Positions 32,725 to 42,190 are shown, counted from the first letter of the stretch. The stretch: 64,000 nucleotides of DNA from AC-32 sp963704005 (GCA_963704005.1 CAVPGJ010000001.1:987590-1051589), one strand, 5' to 3'. Made by a program: numbers and translations. The notes: generated by a model not told the origin, from the letters alone.

Positions 32725-33012
32725 ATGAAGTTCGCGCCTCGGATCTCACCGCCGCTTGTGGCCCTCATCGAGCGGCTGGCTGACCGAGATCTGAGCCCAG
32801 CCGAGATCTGCCGTTTGGTGGGCGACGAGGCCGGCCGCCTGGGACTGACGCGCCCGAGCTATCAGCGTGTGCGCGTCCTCGTTCGAGAGACGCGGCGCCG
32901 GCCGCGACCGGTGTCGACCGGCGAGGTTCTCCTCGACATCGCGCTCCGCGCCAAGCCGGCCACGGCGATCATGGGGCCGACTCCGCCTCCGCGCCGACCC
33001 AAGCGCAGGTGA
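32725..33012 (+). CDS. Small HTH-like DNA-binding protein
   Basis: 95 residues. LVALIERLADRDLSPAEICR followed by LVGDEAGRLGLTRPSYQRVR reads as a tri-helical DNA-binding domain; the C-terminus is basic and Pro/Arg-rich. No effector domain. Matching palindromes lie 58 bases upstream and 13 bases downstream, so the protein could bind them. No clear RBS in front of the ATG. Confidence 0.6.
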   Translation: MKFAPRISPPLVALIERLADRDLSPAEICRLVGDEAGRLGLTRPSYQRVRVLVRETRRRPRPVSTGEVLLDIALRAKPATAIMGPTPPPRRPKRR

Positions 33013-33024
33013 TCGGCCAGAACC

Positions 33025-33050
33025 ACCTTGTAACACAGTGTTACTTGGAG
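33025..33050. repeat. Palindromic repeat, right of the small HTH gene
   Basis: Identical over 26 bases to the copy in argS (12085-12110). It lies between the HTH gene and the 3' end of uvrC. Confidence 0.7.
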
Positions 33051-33078
33051 TTCGAGCCTCCGGATCGTCACTCCGGCA

Positions 33079-34929
33079 CTACGCGCGGCCGGCCTTGTGC
33101 AACTGCGCGTAGATCTCGCGGGCCGTCTTCGCGGGCACTCCCGGCACGCCTTCCAGCTCCTCCTGGCTCGCGGCCAGGAAACGCTCGGCGGAGCCGAAGT
33201 GCTGCAGCAGCGCGCGGCGTCGCACCGGCCCGACTCCCGGAAGCGTGTCGAAGATCGACTCGCGCGCCTTGGCGTCCCGCCGCTGCCGGTGGAAGCCGAT
33301 CGCGAACCGGTGCGCCTCGTCGCGCGCGCGCTGCAGGAGCTGCAGCCCGGCCGAGTCGCGCGGGAGCAGGATCGGCTCCGGCCGGCCGGGGACGAAGACC
33401 TCCTCGATCCGCTTCGCCAGCGAGATCACCGCCACGCGCGGCAGGTCGTAGGCCTGCATCGCCTGCAGCGCCGCCGCAAGCTGGCCCTTGCCGCCGTCGA
33501 TCACGACCAGGTTCGGCACGGCGGCGAACGACTCGTCGTAGTCGTCCGAGGTCGCGTCGCGCATACGTGCGAACCGCCGCGAGATCACCTCCGCCAGTGC
33601 CGCGTAGTCGTCCTGCCCGTCGAGCCCGCGCACGCCGAACTTGCGGTAGTGGGCCTTCTTCGGCACCGCGTCCTGGAAGACGACCATCGAGCCGACGGTC
33701 GCCTCTCCCTGGATGTTCGAGACGTCGTAGCACTCGATCCGCAGCGGCAGGCTCTCGAGGTTCAGCGCCTCGCGTAGCTCCTCGAGCGCCTCGACCCGAC
33801 GCAGGCGGCGCCGCTCGGTCTGCAGCGCCTCCGACTCGAGCGCCAGCAGCGCGTTCTCGGTCGCGAGCTGCTGCAGCCGCCGCTTCTCGCCGCGCACCGG
33901 CGCGCGCACCTCGACCTGCGAGCCGCGCCGCTCCGAGAGGAACCCGGCCAGCGCGCTCGTGTCGCCCGCGTCCGGCGGCACGACGATCTGCGGCGGCACG
34001 CTCGGCGACGAGCCGTAGTACTCGATCGCGAACGCCTCCAGCACCGTCGCCGTGTCCTGGCCCTCGACGTTCTCGAGATGGAAGCCGTAGCGGTCGATCA
34101 GCCGCCCGTCGCGGAGCGGGAAGACCTGAACCGTGGCCCGGTCGCCGTCGGCGGCGATCCCGATCACGTCGACCGTGCCGACCGCCCGCTTGTCGGCCGC
34201 CTGCCGCTCGGCGAGGTGCCGCACCGCGAACAGGCGGTTGCGGTTGCGCGCCGCCTCCTCGAAGCGCTCGCCCTCGGCGGCGTCCTTCATCTTCCGCTCG
34301 AGCTCGCGCAGGATCGGCCGCGTCTCGCCCGAGAGGAACTCGATCACGTCGTCGATGATCTCGCGGTAGTCCTCCTTCGAGACGTAGCCGACGCAGGGCG
34401 CCAGGCAGCGCTCGATGTGGTAGTCGAGGCACGGGATGCCGCTGTGGCGGCCGGGCTGCGGCCCTTCGCAGGGGCGGTACGGGAAGACCCGGTTGAGCAC
34501 GTCGAGCGTCTCGCGCACCTTCTTCGCGTTCGCGTACGGGCCGAAGTAGACGACGCCGCGCCGGTGCCGCTCGCGCGTGAACATCACCCGCGGGTAGTCG
34601 TCCTCGACGGTGACCGCGATGTACGGGAACGACTTGTCGTCGCGAAGGCGGACGTTGAACGGCGGCCGGTGGCGCTTGACCAGGTTCTGCTCCAGGTGCA
34701 GCGCCTCGACCTCGGTGTCGGTGACGATCACCTCGACGTCGGCCACGCGCTCGGGAAGGCGCTGGATCGTGGAACGGGAATCGGGGCTCGCCTGGAAGTA
34801 GCTGCGCACTCGAGGCCGCAGCGACTTGGCCTTGCCGATGTAGAGCACCTGGCCGCGGTCGTCGCGGAAGAGGTAGACGCCGGGCTTGGCCGGAAGCCGT
34901 TTCAGCTGCTCTTCGACATGGTTGGGCAT
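33079..34929 (-). CDS. uvrC: Excinuclease ABC subunit C
   Basis: About 616 residues, normal length. GIY-YIG nuclease at the start (PGVYLFRDDRGQVLYIGKAK), a Cys-rich segment CLDYHIERCLAPCVGYVSKE, UvrB-interacting region (ERKMKDAAEGERFEEAARNR), C-terminal RNase H-like nuclease (IECYDVSNIQGEATVGSMVV, VPNLVVIDGGKGQL) and two HhH motifs (LPGVGPVRRRALLQHFG). Makes both incisions in nucleotide excision repair. ATG 34929 chosen; a TTG three codons upstream is possible. The divergent neighbour starts only 26 bases away. Confidence 0.96.
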   Translation of the reverse strand: MPNHVEEQLKRLPAKPGVYLFRDDRGQVLYIGKAKSLRPRVRSYFQASPDSRSTIQRLPERVADVEVIVTDTEVEALHLEQNLVKRHRPPFNVRLRDDKSFPYIAVTVEDDYPRVMFTRERHRRGVVYFGPYANAKKVRETLDVLNRVFPYRPCEGPQPGRHSGIPCLDYHIERCLAPCVGYVSKEDYREIIDDVIEFLSGETRPILRELERKMKDAAEGERFEEAARNRNRLFAVRHLAERQAADKRAVGTVDVIGIAADGDRATVQVFPLRDGRLIDRYGFHLENVEGQDTATVLEAFAIEYYGSSPSVPPQIVVPPDAGDTSALAGFLSERRGSQVEVRAPVRGEKRRLQQLATENALLALESEALQTERRRLRRVEALEELREALNLESLPLRIECYDVSNIQGEATVGSMVVFQDAVPKKAHYRKFGVRGLDGQDDYAALAEVISRRFARMRDATSDDYDESFAAVPNLVVIDGGKGQLAAALQAMQAYDLPRVAVISLAKRIEEVFVPGRPEPILLPRDSAGLQLLQRARDEAHRFAIGFHRQRRDAKARESIFDTLPGVGPVRRRALLQHFGSAERFLAASQEELEGVPGVPAKTAREIYAQLHKAGRA

Positions 34930-34955
34930 CCCGGGCAAGGGTAGCCTCCGGCCCC

Positions 34956-36314
34956 GTGAGAAAAGCCTTGCTGATCGCGGCCGTGGCGGTCGTCGCAGCG
35001 GCCGGCGCGATCGTCGGCGTGGTCGTCTCCTCGGACGGCGGCGGGAGCGCGGCGCCGGCCTCCTCCTCGTCCTCCTCCTCCTCCTCCGGGACTGCGAGCA
35101 CCGGCTCGACCGGCGGATCGTCCGGAACGCACTCGAGCCCGACCGGAACGACGAGCATCACCGGGCCGACCACGCCGCTGGTCCCGACCACGACGGCCGC
35201 GATTCCGCCCCCGCCCAGCCCGCGCAGCCCGCGCCGCAAGAGCTTCACGGTGGGAACGGTCGACGACGCGCTCGCCCAGCGGAACCCCGCCTCGGCGAGA
35301 GCCCAGGTGAACCTCTCGCACCGGGCCGGCTTCGACGCGATCGACATCTCGGCCTTCTGGCAGCGCGGCCGGACCGCGCCCGCCCCCGGCACGCTGCGCG
35401 GCATCCGGAATGCCGCCGCCGCCGCGCGCCGCGACGACATGCGCCTCTTCCTCGTCGCCTGGCACGGGCTCGCAAGCGGCACGCCTCGGGGCGGAGCCGA
35501 GCGGCAGCAGTTCGCGACCTTCACGGCGGCGCTCGTGAAGGCGGTCCCGAGCGCCGCCGGCGTGATCGTCGACAACGAGCCGAACCTGAACACGTTCTGG
35601 CTGCCGCAGTTCGGGCCCGGCGGCAGCGACGTCGCAGCCGCGGCGTACGAGGACCTGCTCGCGCGGACCTACGACGCGGTCAAGGCGGCCTCGCCGAGCA
35701 CGCGCGTGATCGGGGTCGCGCTCTCGCCGCGCGGCGCCGACCGGCCGCACGGGATCCGGCCGACCCACTCGCCGGCCGCCTTCATCCGCGATCTCGGCCG
35801 CGACTACCGCGCGAGCGGCCGCAGCCGGCCGCTGATGGACGCCTTCGCGATCCACCCGTACATGCTCAGGTCGAAGTTCCCGCCGACGCGCGCCCACCCG
35901 GGAACGACCCAGATCACGATGGCCGACTACCCGAAGCTGGTCACGCTCCTCGACGAGGCGTTCCGCGGCACGGGGCAGCGCGGCCGCACGCTGCCGATCC
36001 TCTACACCGAGTTCGGCGTCCAGACCGTCGTGCCGAGGAACAAGCTCGCCGCCTACCAGCCGGGAACCACTCCGGATGCCGAGGACGCGGTCGCCGCCGC
36101 GACGCAGGAGGCGTACTACCGCGAGGCGCTCGCGCTCGCCTACTGCCAGCCGACCGTGCGCGGGCTGTTCGTCTTCCACACGTTCGACGAGCCCAGGCTG
36201 GACGGATGGCAGTCCGGCCTCTACTACGCCAACCGCACGCCGAAGCCGAGCCTCAAGGGCTTCCGCCGAGCCGTCGCCGACCTGCGAGACGGCAAGCTCA
36301 CGACCTGTCGCTAG
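34956..36314 (+). CDS. Secreted or membrane-anchored glycoside hydrolase-like protein
   Basis: 452 residues. N-terminal hydrophobic segment (4-24), then about 70 residues of Ser/Thr/Gly/Pro linker (a nine-Ser run among them), then a TIM-barrel-like domain. VIVDNEPNLNTFW carries an Asn-Glu-Pro of the clan GH-A acid/base type, and LPILYTEFGVQT could provide the nucleophile Glu. Closest in style to GH39/GH5 proteins; substrate unknown. GTG start 26 bases from divergent uvrC. Confidence 0.75.
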   Translation: MRKALLIAAVAVVAAAGAIVGVVVSSDGGGSAAPASSSSSSSSSGTASTGSTGGSSGTHSSPTGTTSITGPTTPLVPTTTAAIPPPPSPRSPRRKSFTVGTVDDALAQRNPASARAQVNLSHRAGFDAIDISAFWQRGRTAPAPGTLRGIRNAAAAARRDDMRLFLVAWHGLASGTPRGGAERQQFATFTAALVKAVPSAAGVIVDNEPNLNTFWLPQFGPGGSDVAAAAYEDLLARTYDAVKAASPSTRVIGVALSPRGADRPHGIRPTHSPAAFIRDLGRDYRASGRSRPLMDAFAIHPYMLRSKFPPTRAHPGTTQITMADYPKLVTLLDEAFRGTGQRGRTLPILYTEFGVQTVVPRNKLAAYQPGTTPDAEDAVAAATQEAYYREALALAYCQPTVRGLFVFHTFDEPRLDGWQSGLYYANRTPKPSLKGFRRAVADLRDGKLTTCR

Positions 36315-36324
36315 GCTTTCGCCC

Positions 36325-37056
36325 GTGGCCGGGCAGTACGTCGCCTACACGTTCTTCAAGGTCGATCCCGCCTGGCGGCGGCTGCCGATCGACGAGCGCC
36401 GGGCCGGCAAAGACGCCTTCGCCGAGACGGTCGAGGACTGGGCCGGGCGGATGGCTTCGCTCCGCACGTACTCGCTCGCCGGCGTCCGCCCGGACGCCGA
36501 CTTCTTCCTCTGGAAGATCACCGAGCGGTACGAGGACCTCGGCGAGCTCGGGGCCGCGCTGAACGCGACTCCGATCGCCGGCTGGCTCGAGACGCCGTAC
36601 TCATACCTCGCCACCACGAAGGCCTCCGAGTACACCAAGGCGCGCAAGCCGCGGCAGGTCGTGCCGAAGGGCTCGCCGTACCTCGTCGTCTACCCGTTCG
36701 TGAAGGTGCGGCCCTGGTACGCGCTTCCGCACGAGGACCGGCAGCGCGCGATGGACGAGCACATGCGCATCGGCCACGAGTTCTCGTCGATCCTCAACCA
36801 CACGACCTACTCGTTCGGGATCGACGACCAGGAGTTCATGACCGCCTTCGAGTGCGAGGAGCCGGCCGACTTCATGCACCTGATGCTGACCCTGCGCGAA
36901 ACCGAGGCCAGCCGCTACACCGAGCGCGATACCCCGATATTTGTCGGGCGCTACGTGCCGATTCGCGAGGCTTTGGACGCCCTAGATGGTGTGTCAGCCG
37001 GCAGCGCCGGCAAAGCCGGCACGGCCTTTTCAACGGCATCGCAACCGACGCCTTAG
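36325..37056 (+). CDS. chdC: Coproheme decarboxylase / chlorite dismutase-like protein (ChdC/HemQ) with repeat-encoded C-terminus
   Basis: 243 residues from GTG 36325. QYVAYTFFKVDPAWRRLPID, YLVVYPFVKVRPWYALPHED, HMRIGHEFSSILNHTTYSFG and IDDQEFMTAFECEEPADFMH match actinobacterial HemQ, which decarboxylates coproheme III to heme b in the coproporphyrin-dependent pathway. After FVGRYVPIREALDALDG the frame runs into repeat copy 10 and stops there. A diverged second copy of that C-terminal segment, VGRHREIREALDELDG, follows in another frame after the repeat. The core enzyme appears intact. Confidence 0.88.
   Translation: MAGQYVAYTFFKVDPAWRRLPIDERRAGKDAFAETVEDWAGRMASLRTYSLAGVRPDADFFLWKITERYEDLGELGAALNATPIAGWLETPYSYLATTKASEYTKARKPRQVVPKGSPYLVVYPFVKVRPWYALPHEDRQRAMDEHMRIGHEFSSILNHTTYSFGIDDQEFMTAFECEEPADFMHLMLTLRETEASRYTERDTPIFVGRYVPIREALDALDGVSAGSAGKAGTAFSTASQPTP
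36991..37053 (-). repeat. Dispersed two-hairpin repeat, copy 10 (inside the chdC 3' end)
   Basis: Minus strand: GGCGTCGGTTGCGATGCCG, TTGAAAAGGCCGTGCCGGCT, TTGCCGGCGCTGCCGGCTGACAC. Flanked on both sides by related 45-bp segments of chdC coding sequence. Confidence 0.78.
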
Positions 37057-37127
37057 TCGGAAGGCATCGCGAGATTCGCGAGGCGCTGGACGAGCTCGAC
37101 GGAGCGAGCATCATCGTCACGACGTAG
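37056..37127 (+). pseudogene. Displaced duplicate of the chdC C-terminus
   Basis: Reads VGRHREIREALDELDGASII then VTT and stop, closely similar to VGRYVPIREALDALDG before the repeat, but not in frame with chdC. Probably the former gene end, cut off by the repeat or by a recombination that copied it. Confidence 0.6.
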
Positions 37128-37136
37128 GCTCCTCTC

Positions 37137-37934
37137 GTGAAAGGGCTCGGCGGCAAGGTCGCCGTGGTCACCGGCGCGAGCCGAGGCCTGGGCAAGGGCA
37201 TCGCACTCGGCCTCGGCGAGGCAGGCGCGACCGTCTATGTGAGCGGGAGATCGACGCGGGATGACCCGGGCGCGCTCCCGGGAACGATCGACGAGACGGC
37301 TGACGAAGTCACCCGCCTTGGTGGCCGCGGAATCGCGGTCCGCTGCAACCACCGCGTGGACACCGAGGTCGAGGACCTCTTCGAACGTGTGCGCCAGGAC
37401 GAGGGCCGACTCGATCTTCTCGTCAACAACGCATTCGCGAGCCCCGAGCAGCGCGTCCTCTGGAGCGGCAAGCGGTTCTGGGAGATCCCGGTCAGCCTCT
37501 GGGACGACCTCGTCGACGTCGGCCTGCGCTCGCATTTCATCGCTTCCAGGCATGCGGCAACCGCGATGATCGAGCGGGGAGAAGGGCTGATCGTGAACGT
37601 CGCTTCCCATGCCGCCGGTACGGGCAAGTCGGCCGGTTCGGACATGATCGTTCCCTATTCGGTCGTCAAGGCGGGGCTCCACCGCCTCACGTCGGACATG
37701 GCGGCCGAGCTGCGCGAGCATGGTGTCACCGTCGTGGCTGTCTGGCCACCCGGCAGCAGGACGGAGGGAGTTCTCGCCCAGCCGGAGCTCTTCCCAGATC
37801 TCGACAAGTGGAAGGAGCCGATCTTCACGGGCCGGGTCGTTGCCTCATTCGCGATGGCCGGAAACGGCCCCGAGCGCTCCGGGGAGGCGCTCGTTATCAC
37901 GGATCTGGCTGAGGAGCTCGGGACGAGCGCCTAG
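37137..37934 (+). CDS. Short-chain dehydrogenase/reductase
   Basis: 265 residues. Cofactor motif VTGASRGLGKG (12-22), NNAF in place of the usual NNAG, catalytic Ser in VNVASHAAG and Y-x-x-x-K as YSVVKAG. Classical SDR fold; NAD(P)-dependent oxidoreductase of unknown substrate. GTG start. Stop overlaps by four bases the stop of the convergent gene at 37931-38311. Confidence 0.88.
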   Translation: MKGLGGKVAVVTGASRGLGKGIALGLGEAGATVYVSGRSTRDDPGALPGTIDETADEVTRLGGRGIAVRCNHRVDTEVEDLFERVRQDEGRLDLLVNNAFASPEQRVLWSGKRFWEIPVSLWDDLVDVGLRSHFIASRHAATAMIERGEGLIVNVASHAAGTGKSAGSDMIVPYSVVKAGLHRLTSDMAAELREHGVTVVAVWPPGSRTEGVLAQPELFPDLDKWKEPIFTGRVVASFAMAGNGPERSGEALVITDLAEELGTSA

Positions 37935-38311
37935 TAGCCGTACGTGTGCTCGTCGCGCCAGACGCGCCACATCGCGAAGCCGCCGCCGGCGAAGACCGCC
38001 AGGAACGCGATCAGGTTCCAGCCGTTGCCGACCGGCGTCCAGAAGCGCACCGCGACGTTCACGACCATCAGCACCGCCGCGCCGTAGAAGACGACGCGCG
38101 AGCGGGTCGACCACGTCGAGATCTCCTGCCGGCGGTCGCGCCAGACCAGGAACAGGAAATAGGCGATCGCGAGGAAGAACGCGATCCGCGCGAGGATGAA
38201 CAGCGCGCTCAGCGTCCGCTCGAGCTGGAGCACGACGACCACCACGGCGATCAGGGCGATGATCAGAAAGCCGCGGAGCGTCGGGTTCAGGTCGCGCGGA
38301 CCACGCTTCAC
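37931..38311 (-). CDS. Small membrane protein, unknown function
   Basis: 126 residues with four hydrophobic segments (about 14-29, 33-56, 70-88 and 96-113) and a basic N-terminus. WRDRRQEISTW and WRVWRDEHTYGY lie at the cytosolic ends. No family recognised. Confidence 0.65.
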   Translation of the reverse strand: MKRGPRDLNPTLRGFLIIALIAVVVVVLQLERTLSALFILARIAFFLAIAYFLFLVWRDRRQEISTWSTRSRVVFYGAAVLMVVNVAVRFWTPVGNGWNLIAFLAVFAGGGFAMWRVWRDEHTYGY

Positions 38312-38338
38312 GCGGGTCAGCCTAGCTAGAGTCCCAGC

Positions 38339-38779
38339 GTGGTCGAGGAAGGCAAGCCGGCACCGGACTTCGAGCTCGAGAGCGACAGCGGCGAGACCGT
38401 CAGGCTCTCCGACCTGCGCGGGAAGCCGGTCGTCCTCTACTTCTATCCCAAGGACGACACGCCCGGCTGCACGAAGCAGGCGTGCGGGATCCGCGACGCG
38501 TGGGGCGAGTTCCAGCGCGCGGGCGCCGAGGTCTTCGGGATCAGCGCCGACTCACAGGCCTCGCACGAGCGCTTCAAGTCGAAGTACTCGCTCCCGTTCA
38601 CGCTGCTCGCCGACCCGGAGCACAAGCTCGGCAAGCCCTACGGCGTCGAGCAGGAGGGCAAGAGCTCGTACGAGCGCTCGACCTTCGTGATCGACGCCGA
38701 CGGCAACGTCGCCAGGATCCTGCGCCGGGTCAAGCCGGACGGCCACGCAGACCAGGTGCTGGCGGCGCTCTCCGCCTGA
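38339..38779 (+). CDS. bcp: Thioredoxin-dependent peroxiredoxin (Bcp/PrxQ)
   Basis: 146 residues, normal length. VVLYFYPKDDTPGCTKQACG holds the peroxidatic Cys (PGCT) and a resolving Cys five residues later, the classic PrxQ arrangement. FGISADSQASHERFKSKYSL and ERSTFVIDADG are conserved. Reduces hydroperoxides in the cytosol. GTG start. Confidence 0.94.
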   Translation: MVEEGKPAPDFELESDSGETVRLSDLRGKPVVLYFYPKDDTPGCTKQACGIRDAWGEFQRAGAEVFGISADSQASHERFKSKYSLPFTLLADPEHKLGKPYGVEQEGKSSYERSTFVIDADGNVARILRRVKPDGHADQVLAALSA

Positions 38780-38785
38780 GCTGAG

Positions 38786-39205
38786 ATGCGCGCCCCTCCC
38801 GATCCGGACCTCCTGCTCGTGGAGCGCATGCTGGCACCGCCGCCGCTCGAAGACGCCCGCCACTCCCTCGAGTACTGGCGGCGCCGCCGGAGCACGCTCC
38901 CGGTCTACAAGCGACGCGCGAGGCAGGAAGCCCGCGAGATGACGGAGCGCTGGGGCGAACGCGTGCGTGAAGCCGAACGGCTGCAGTTCGACTCCACGGT
39001 GCCCGGCCGGATCCTCAAGGCTGTCGGGCTCTCGAGCTTCTACCGCCGAGACGTCCCGATCACGAAGTGGCGGCTCATGACGTTCGGGTGGGCGCTCGTG
39101 CCGCAAAGCGTGAAGCTCGTCGCAGGCGGGCTGATAGCTGCCTGGCTGGCCGTCCTGCTCGGCATCGTTGCGCTCGCCGCAGCGCTCGCGGTTCACCTCG
39201 CGTAG
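38786..39205 (+). CDS. Hypothetical protein with C-terminal membrane segment
   Basis: 139 residues. A basic helical N-terminal half (YWRRRRSTLPVYKRRARQEA) is followed by a hydrophobic C-terminus (about 108-137). Six bases after bcp on the same strand, so probably co-transcribed. No family recognised. Confidence 0.6.
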   Translation: MRAPPDPDLLLVERMLAPPPLEDARHSLEYWRRRRSTLPVYKRRARQEAREMTERWGERVREAERLQFDSTVPGRILKAVGLSSFYRRDVPITKWRLMTFGWALVPQSVKLVAGGLIAAWLAVLLGIVALAAALAVHLA

Positions 39206-39260
39206 GAGACTCGGCAGCGACTCCGCGCTAACCGCGCGAGAGGCCTCCTCGTCTCAGAGA

Positions 39261-39344
39261 TGCGGATGAGAGGACTTGAACCTCCACGGGGTTGCCCCCA
39301 CACGGCCCTGAACCGTGCGCGTCTACCAATTCCGCCACATCCGC
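39261..39344 (-). tRNA. tRNA-Leu (CAG)
   Basis: Minus strand acceptor GCGGATG/CATCCGC with discriminator A. The anticodon stem CACGG/CCGTG encloses TTCAGGG, giving CAG. The long variable arm (TGGGGGCAACCCCGT) is typical of class II tRNA-Leu. Confidence 0.93.
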
Positions 39345-39397
39345 GCGGAGGGACAGTGTAGCGCTGGCCCGCGGGCGCGACACATAGGCTTTCCGGC

Positions 39398-41816
39398 TTG
39401 AACAGGGGTCTTTCCGTCCTTGCAGCGGCAGTCGTGGCGCTGCTCCTCGGCGCGGCTTCGGCCGCCGGCATGAAGCCGGCGCACCCGAGCCTCGTCGAGC
39501 TGGTCGTGCTCCTGCAGAAGCCCTCCGCCGCCGCGACCGGCGTCACGCGCGGTCCGTACGTGGCGGCGCTCGCCCGCGATCAGGACGCGTTTGCGAGCCG
39601 CCTGGAGCAGGCCGTTCCCGGCGCGCGGGTGCGCTGGCGCTACAAGGTCGTCCTCGACGGCCTGGCCGTGGTCGCCCCGGCCGGATCGGCGCCCCGGATC
39701 GCGTCGCTGCCGGGCGTTGCGAGCGTCACCCCGAGCGTCAGCTACCGCTGGACGCTCTTCAGCAGCCCGGCGGCGATCGGCGCCCCGCAGGTCTGGGGCC
39801 CGACCCTCTCGACCGCGGGCCAGGGCATCAAGATCGGGATCATCGACGACGGGATCGACCAGACGCACCCGTTCTTCTCACCGGCGGGCTTCACGATGCC
39901 GACGGGCTTCCCCAAGGGCAACCGCGCCTACACGACCGCGAAGGTGATCGTCGCGCGCTCGTTCCCGCCGCCCGATCTGCACGACCGCTACGGCAAGCTC
40001 CCGTTCGACCCGTCGCCGGGAGGGTCGGAGCACGGCACGCACGTCGCCGGGATCGCCGCCGGCGACCACGAGACCACGGCGCCCGGCGCGAACGGCCCCG
40101 TCCAGCTCTCCGGGATCGCGCCGATGGCCTACCTCGGCAACTACCGCGTGCTGACGATCCCTACGAACACGGTCGGCCTCGACGGAAACTCGCCCGAGAT
40201 CGTGGCCGGGATCGAGGCGGCCGTGCGCGACGGGATGAACGTGATCAACCTCTCGATCGGCGAGCCGGACATGACGGAGTCACGCGACATCGTCGTCCAG
40301 GCGCTGAACGGAGCCGCAAAGGCCGGCGTCGTGCCCGTCGTCGCGGCGGGGAACGAGTTCGACACGCTCGGCTACGGAACGATCGACTCGCCGGGCTCGG
40401 CGGCGCGCGCGATCACCGTCGGCGCGGCGACCAAGGGCGGCGCGATGGCGATCTTCTCCTCCTCGGGCCCGACGCCGCTACTCGCCGCGCCTGAAGCCGG
40501 ACGTGACCGCGCCGGGCGTGTCGATCCTCTCGTCCGTGCCGCGGCATTACGGCACCTGGGAGGAGTTCGACGGGACGAGCATGGCCACCCCCCACGTCGC
40601 CGGCGCCGCCGCGCTGCTGCTCCAGCGGCATCCGAGCTGGTCGGTCGCGAACGTCAAGTCGGCCCTCGTGCTGACCGGGAAGCCGGTCACGGGCCACGCC
40701 GGCGAGGTGCCGCCGACGCGCGAGGGCGGCGGGATGATCTGGCTGCCGCAGGCGGACAATCCGCTCGTCTTCGCGAGCCCGACCAGCTTCTCGTTCGGCT
40801 ACCTCCGCCGCGGTCGCGCGGCGACGCGGCGTGTCCACCTCGCCGACGCGGGCGGCGGTGCCGGCAGCTGGAGCGTCGCGCTCCACCCGCGTGCGACCGG
40901 GCACGGCATCTCCCTGACCGCTCCGCACAGCGTGAACGTTCCCGGGAGGCTGACGCTGCGCGCCGCGGCCTCACGCGGCGCCGCCGACGCGGACTCGAGC
41001 GGCTTCGTCGTGCTCACGCGCAGCGGCGTGACGCGCCGCATCGCGTACTGGCTCCACGTCAGCGCCCGCGCCCTCACGCGCGAGCCGCACGTCCTTCTGC
41101 ACGGGCCCGGGACCTACCGCGGGAACACAAGGCGCGGCCGCTCGCTCGTCAGCTCGTATCGCTACCCGAGCAACCCGGCGGCGGTCGGCATCCGCGGGCG
41201 GCTGCCCGGGCCGGAGCAGGTGTTCCGCTTCGTGCTGCGGCGGCCCGCCGTCAACGCCGGCGCCGTCGTCACCTCCAAGGCGAGCGGCGTGCACGTCACC
41301 CCACGCCTCGTCCGCGCCGGAGACGAGGACCGCCTGACCGGCAACCTGGGGCTGCCGCTCGCCATCAACCCGTACCAGAACGAGCTCTACGCCGTCGTGC
41401 CGGCGGTCGGCGTCTTCCGCCCACTGGCCGGCGCCTACGACCTTGTCTTCGACACGCCGAGCCGCCGCTCGGCAGGGCCCTTCACCTTCCGCTTCTGGGT
41501 GAACGACACCACTCCGCCCTCGGCCCGCCTCCTGACGCGCGTCGTCGCGCCTGGCCGGCCGCTGCGCCTGCTCGTGCGCGACTACGGCTCGGGGGTCGAC
41601 CCGCGGTCCCTCCTCGCCTCCGTGGGCGGCCGTCCCTGCCGCATCCTCTACCGCCCCTCGACCGGCATCGTCCAGCTCGGCGCCGGCCGCCTCGCCCCGG
41701 GCCGCCACCGTCTCCTCTTCAGCGTCGCCGACTACCAGGAGACGAAGAACGGCGAGGACGGCGCCAGGACGCTGCCGAACACACGCGTCATCTCTGTCGG
41801 CTTCGTCGTGCGCTAG
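39398..41816 (+). CDS. Subtilisin-family (S8) serine peptidase, frameshifted
   Basis: TTG start at 39398, signal peptide (about 3-24), propeptide-like region, then catalytic Asp in IGIIDDGIDQTHP, His in EHGTHVAGIAAG, and Ser in FDGTSMATPHVAGAAALLLQ. The catalytic domain changes frame at about 40478 (SSSGPTP then YSPRLKPDVTAPGVSILSS). Total length is one base over a multiple of three. Downstream are beta-sandwich domains without known names. Secreted protease; probably functional if the shift is a sequencing error. Confidence 0.85.
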
Positions 41817-42064
41817 CGGCGGTCGGACTCGTCGAGCGTCGGCAGCTGGTCGAGATCCCGCTCGACGCTGGCGGCGAAGTCCGCAGCGTCTCCGTCGTCC
41901 TCGTCTTCCCCCTCGCCGCGCACGAGTTTCCACTGCGACTTCCGCCGGGCCCGCTGACGCTTGCGGTGCGCCTCGAGGCCCAGGCGTTCCCGCAGCCGCG
42001 GCCACTCGGCGCCGATCACAACGCCGACCGCGCACGCGAGGAGCACGACCGACAACCAGGTCAC
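41813..42064 (-). CDS. Small membrane-anchored hypothetical protein
   Basis: 83 residues. One N-terminal hydrophobic segment (about 3-19) is followed by a basic stretch (AHRKRQRARRKSQWK) and an acidic tail. Its stop overlaps that of the subtilase by four bases (convergent). No family recognised. Confidence 0.55.
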   Translation of the reverse strand: MTWLSVVLLACAVGVVIGAEWPRLRERLGLEAHRKRQRARRKSQWKLVRGEGEDEDDGDAADFAASVERDLDQLPTLDESDRR

Positions 42065-42128
42065 GCAGCCATCTTAGCCTCAACGGAACTGGTTCGAGCG
42101 GCCGATCTTGGTCTCCCCAACAACGGGC

Positions 42129-42190
42129 GTTGGACGGTCGCACGGGGAAAGCCCCGCGACCTCCATGTCGGCGCCGCCCAGTCGGCGCCT
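42129..42190 (-). repeat. Dispersed two-hairpin repeat, copy 11
   Basis: Minus strand: AGGCGCCGACTGGGCGGCGC, CGACATGGAGGTCGCGGGGC, TTTCCCCGTGCGACCGTCC. Intergenic, between two divergent small genes. Confidence 0.72.

Noticed and set aside
34956..36314. Sequencing artefact in the serine run of the glycosidase-like protein
   Set aside because: The run is encoded by mixed TCC/TCG codons and the frame stays open, as expected for a linker.
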